A stretch of DNA of 64,000 nucleotides, from positions 186,001 through 250,000 of the forward strand of contig LMSR01000017.1 in assembly GCA_001429555.1 (NCBI GenBank), given 5' to 3'. This DNA is from Nocardioides sp. Soil797 (lineage in GTDB: Bacteria; Actinomycetota; Actinomycetes; Propionibacteriales; Nocardioidaceae). The notes beneath the pieces were generated by a model, which did no database searches, was not told the origin of the DNA, and worked only from the letters and a program-made list of their open reading frames with translations. Positions 61,477 through 64,000 of this stretch are shown here, one piece after another. A program made the position numbers and the translations under genes. Every line of letters begins with the position of its first letter. Within the stretch, counting starts at the first letter, position 1.

Positions 61477-62726
61477 CAGATGCTCCCGAACGCGACGGCG
61501 ACGTTGGCGCCGCCGAAGCCGAAGGAGTTGTTCAGCGCAACGATGTCGCCGCTGGGCAGGTCGCGCGCCTTGGTGGCGATGTCGAGCTCGACCAGGGGAT
61601 CGAGGTTGTCGAGGTTGATCGTGGGTGGGCTGACCCGGTCGCGGATGGCGAGCACCGTGGCCACGGCCTCGAGTGCGCCGGCGCCACCGAGCAGGTGCCC
61701 GGTCATCGACTTGGTGCTGGTTACCACGCAGGAATCGACCGCATCGCCGAGCGTGGCGTGGAGCATCAGCCCCTCGGCCACGTCACCCTGCGGGGTCGAG
61801 GTGGCGTGGGCGTTGACGTGCTTGACGTCGCTCGGGCTGAAGTCGCCGGCCTCGATCGCGAGCTGGATGGCGCGGGTGCCGCCACGGCCCTCGGGGTCGG
61901 GCTGGGCGATGTCGTGGGCGTCGTTGCTGATGCCCGAACCCATTACCTGGGCGTAGATCGTGGCGCCGCGGGCCAGGGCGTGCTCCTCGGACTCGAGCAC
62001 CAGGATGCCCGCGCCCTCACCGAGCACGAAGCCGTCACGGCCGGTGTCCCACGGACGCGAGACCGCGGTCGGGTCGCCGCCCTCCTCGCTGCCGGTCTTG
62101 GACAACGCCATCATCTGGGCGAATGCCGCCATCGGGAGGGGGTGGATCGCCGCCTCGGTGCCGCCGGCGACGACGACGTCGGCGCGGCCGAGGCGGATCT
62201 GGTCGATGGCCATCGAGATGGCCTCGTTGCCCGACGCGCAGGCCGACGTGGGTGCGTTGACCGCACCGCGGGCGCCGACGTAGAGGCCGACGTTCGCGGC
62301 CGGTGCGTTGGGCATCAGCATCGGCACGGAGAGCGGGGAGACCCGGCGGGCGCCCTTCTCCTTGAGTGCGTCGTAGTTGGACAGCAGGGTGGTCACCCCG
62401 CCGATCCCGGAGGCGACGGCGACCCCCGTGCGGGTGCCGTCGAGCTCGACACCCTCGAGACCAGCATCGCGCCATGCCTCCATGGCGGCCACCATCGCGA
62501 ACTGTGCCGACCGGTCGAGGCGACGGGCCTTGACCCGGTCGAGCACCTCGGAGGGCTCGACCGCGATCCGGCCGGCGATCTTGACCGGGATGTCGGCTGC
62601 CCACTCGTCGTCGAGACGACGTACGCCGGAGGTGCCGGCCAGGAGCGCCGACCAGGTGCTGGCGACGTCTCCGCCGACAGGGTTGGTGGTGCCGAGTCCG
62701 GTGACGACCACGCGCTTGAGAGACAT
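61476..62726 (-). CDS. fabF: 3-oxoacyl-ACP synthase II
   Basis: A 416-residue beta-ketoacyl-ACP synthase that elongates acyl-ACP with malonyl-ACP. The active-site Cys is C163 in TSACASGNEAI. The two catalytic histidines are in NAHATSTPQGD and MTGHLLGGAGA. GAAGGAA lies before the ATG at 62726. It overlaps accD by one base and follows acpP by 59 bp. Confidence 0.96.
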   Translation of the reverse strand: MSLKRVVVTGLGTTNPVGGDVASTWSALLAGTSGVRRLDDEWAADIPVKIAGRIAVEPSEVLDRVKARRLDRSAQFAMVAAMEAWRDAGLEGVELDGTRTGVAVASGIGGVTTLLSNYDALKEKGARRVSPLSVPMLMPNAPAANVGLYVGARGAVNAPTSACASGNEAISMAIDQIRLGRADVVVAGGTEAAIHPLPMAAFAQMMALSKTGSEEGGDPTAVSRPWDTGRDGFVLGEGAGILVLESEEHALARGATIYAQVMGSGISNDAHDIAQPDPEGRGGTRAIQLAIEAGDFSPSDVKHVNAHATSTPQGDVAEGLMLHATLGDAVDSCVVTSTKSMTGHLLGGAGALEAVATVLAIRDRVSPPTINLDNLDPLVELDIATKARDLPSGDIVALNNSFGFGGANVAVAFGSI

Positions 62727-62785
62727 GCGGTTCCTTCGTGATGGGGGATGCTGGCCCCGAGGGGCACGGAGTTGGTGGGTCTGGG

Positions 62786-63031
62786 TCAGCTGGCGGCGTT
62801 CTCGATGAACGACACGGCGTCGCCGACGGTCTTCAGGTTCTTGACCTGGTCGTCGGGGATCGAGACGCCGAACTTCTCCTCGGCGGCTACGACGACCTCG
62901 ACCATGGACAGCGAGTCGACGTCGAGGTCGTCGACGAACGACTTCTCCAGCTGCACGTCATCGGCGGGGATGCCGGCGACCTCGTTGACGATCTCGGCGA
63001 GGTCGGAGCGGATCTCTTCGGTGGTGGCCAT
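62786..63031 (-). CDS. acpP: Acyl carrier protein
   Basis: An 81-residue ACP. The phosphopantetheine Ser is S40 in DLDVDSLSMVEVVV. The acidic four-helix pattern is complete. AAGGAG precedes the ATG. It lies between fabH and fabF, confirming a type II fatty-acid synthase operon. Confidence 0.97.
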   Translation of the reverse strand: MATTEEIRSDLAEIVNEVAGIPADDVQLEKSFVDDLDVDSLSMVEVVVAAEEKFGVSIPDDQVKNLKTVGDAVSFIENAAS

Positions 63032-63114
63032 GCTGGTTTTCTCCTTGTGTGTTGCGGGATGTGGGCGGATCGTGCGGGTGGTGCGGGATCGTGCGGGTCG
63101 AGCTGGTCCTGCGG

Positions 63115-64000
63115 TCAGGGAAGGGTGACGACCTGAGCGGCGTACGCCAGGCCGGCACCGAAGGCGATGAGCAGCGCTGTGTCGCCGCTGTGGGCCTCAC
63201 CGTCGGCATACATCCGCTCGAGGGCCATCGGCACCGAGGCGGCCGAGGTGTTGCCCTGGTCGACGATGTCGCGGGCGATGCGCACCGTGTCGGGCAGCTT
63301 CATCGAGCGGGCCATCGTGTCGGTGATCCTGTTGTTGGCCTGGTGGGGCACGAAGACGTCGAGCTGGTCGGCGGTGACTCCGGCCCGGTCGAGAGCCTCC
63401 TTGGCGACCTTGGCCATCTCGAAGGCGGCCCAGCGGAAGACCGCGCTGCCCTCCATGACGAGATGGGGCATCTCAGGGGCGTCGGAGGCGATCACGTCGC
63501 GCCAGTCGTGGTTCTGCCGGATGTAGTCGTAGTGCTCCCCGTCGGAGCCCCACACCACCGGGCCGATGCCGGGAGTCTCTGACGGACCGACCACGACCGC
63601 GCCGGCACCGTCGGCGAAGATGAACGCCGTGCCCCGGTCGCGGGGGCTGGTGATGTCGGAGAGACGCTCGACGCCGATCACCAGCACATGGCGCGAGGAA
63701 CCCCCACGGATCATGTCGGCGGCCAGCGAGACGCCGTGGCAGAAGCCGGCGCAGGCGGCGGAGATGTCGAAGGCGGCGGCGCCCTTGGTGCCCAGCTCGT
63801 GGGCGATCATGGTGGCCGCGGCCGGGGTCTGCATCAGGTGGCTGACCGTCGCCACGATGACGCAGTCGATCTGCTCGGCCTCGAGGCCGGCCCGCGCGAG
63901 CGCCTGCCTCGACGCCTCGACGGACATCATCGTCACGGTCTCGTCGTCGTCGGCGAAGCCGCGGGTCTTGATGCCGGAGCGCTGCTGGATCCACTCGTCG
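63115..64000 (-). CDS. fabH: 3-oxoacyl-ACP synthase III (5' end outside window)
   Basis: The C-terminal 295 residues of FabH, which starts fatty acid synthesis by condensing acyl-CoA with malonyl-ACP. The active-site Cys is in DISAACAGFCHGV, with His in VPHQANNRI and Asn in GNTSAASVPMAL. The frame stays open past 63936 to the window edge (DEWIQQRSGIKTRGFA is the family N-terminal segment), so the start is beyond the window. It is the first visible gene of the leftward fab operon. In branched-chain producers FabH uses branched primers, which the sequence cannot confirm. Confidence 0.95.
   Translation of the reverse strand, partial: DEWIQQRSGIKTRGFADDDETVTMMSVEASRQALARAGLEAEQIDCVIVATVSHLMQTPAAATMIAHELGTKGAAAFDISAACAGFCHGVSLAADMIRGGSSRHVLVIGVERLSDITSPRDRGTAFIFADGAGAVVVGPSETPGIGPVVWGSDGEHYDYIRQNHDWRDVIASDAPEMPHLVMEGSAVFRWAAFEMAKVAKEALDRAGVTADQLDVFVPHQANNRITDTMARSMKLPDTVRIARDIVDQGNTSAASVPMALERMYADGEAHSGDTALLIAFGAGLAYAAQVVTLP

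Overview
This window is a high-GC actinobacterial chromosome segment, most likely from Nocardioides or a close relative in the Nocardioidaceae. The support is the very high GC at third codon positions, frequent GTG starts, and the order of the core genes: hemW, DUF3097, hrcA, dnaJ, rsmE, phoH, ybeY, corC, era, leuA, recO, uppS, znu/zur, glyS, dus, dgt, dnaG. Actinobacterial marker families are also present (DUF3097, DUF3145, septum-formation lipoproteins, a SigE-family sigma factor, a 10-methyl fatty acid gene pair). I see no insertion sequence, prophage, integrase or CRISPR array. The genus is an inference.

Layout. Positions 1-2.4 kb hold the end of an unrecognised large protein, a related lipoprotein and a MOSC protein. 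From 2.5 to 10.9 kb lie fadD, hemW, DUF3097, an MBL-fold hydrolase, then hrcA with a CIRCE operator, dnaJ and rsmE. From 10.9 to 16.2 kb lie a P450, an AlkZ-like DNA glycosylase, and a three-gene set of an ECF sigma factor with two GerMN/Gmad2 surface proteins. From 16.2 to 24.6 kb is the phoH-ybeY-corC-era track, interrupted by a tmsA/tmsB-like pair (10-methyl branched fatty acids) and a siderophore-interacting flavoprotein. From 24.7 to 33.9 kb lie two septum-formation lipoproteins, a flavodoxin-like protein, leuA with an attenuator-type leader, a voltage-sensor-only membrane protein, an FKBP, a hydrolase, recO, a MarR regulator and uppS. From 34 to 37.3 kb is a complete zinc-uptake operon, znuA-znuC-znuB-zur. 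From 37.3 to 46.5 kb lie glyS, a lipoprotein, dus, a cell-wall protein, dgt, dnaG and tRNA-Asn. From 46.5 to 55.1 kb lie a choline-sulfatase, an M15 peptidase, a large secreted NxxGxxAF-repeat protein divergent from a TrmB-type regulator, hrpB and a CAU tRNA. From 55.1 to 58.1 kb is a Ser/Thr kinase, membrane protein and PP2C phosphatase set. From 58.3 kb to the end lie DUF3145, an enoyl-CoA hydratase, and a fatty-acid synthesis operon read leftward: fabH, acpP, fabF, accD.

Lipid metabolism recurs: fadD, tmsA/tmsB, fabH-acpP-fabF-accD, an enoyl-CoA hydratase and uppS. Envelope and stress functions form a second theme: the sigma factor set, kinase and phosphatase, septum lipoproteins, M15 and SH3 proteins, and HrcA/DnaJ.

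The most unusual content is non-coding. A 67-bp element occurs four times, two copies bracketing the enoyl-CoA hydratase gene as inverted repeats. Two other dispersed repeat families and two 15-bp minisatellites are present, and one minisatellite lies inside hemW. The leuA leader encodes three consecutive leucines and has two identical 10-mers competing for one complement, the second overlapping the leuA ribosome-binding site. Large perfect hairpins sit before dgt, after tRNA-Asn and after hrpB. About twenty genes on both strands have a -10-like hexamer only 6-8 nt before the start codon and no leader, implying widespread leaderless transcription.
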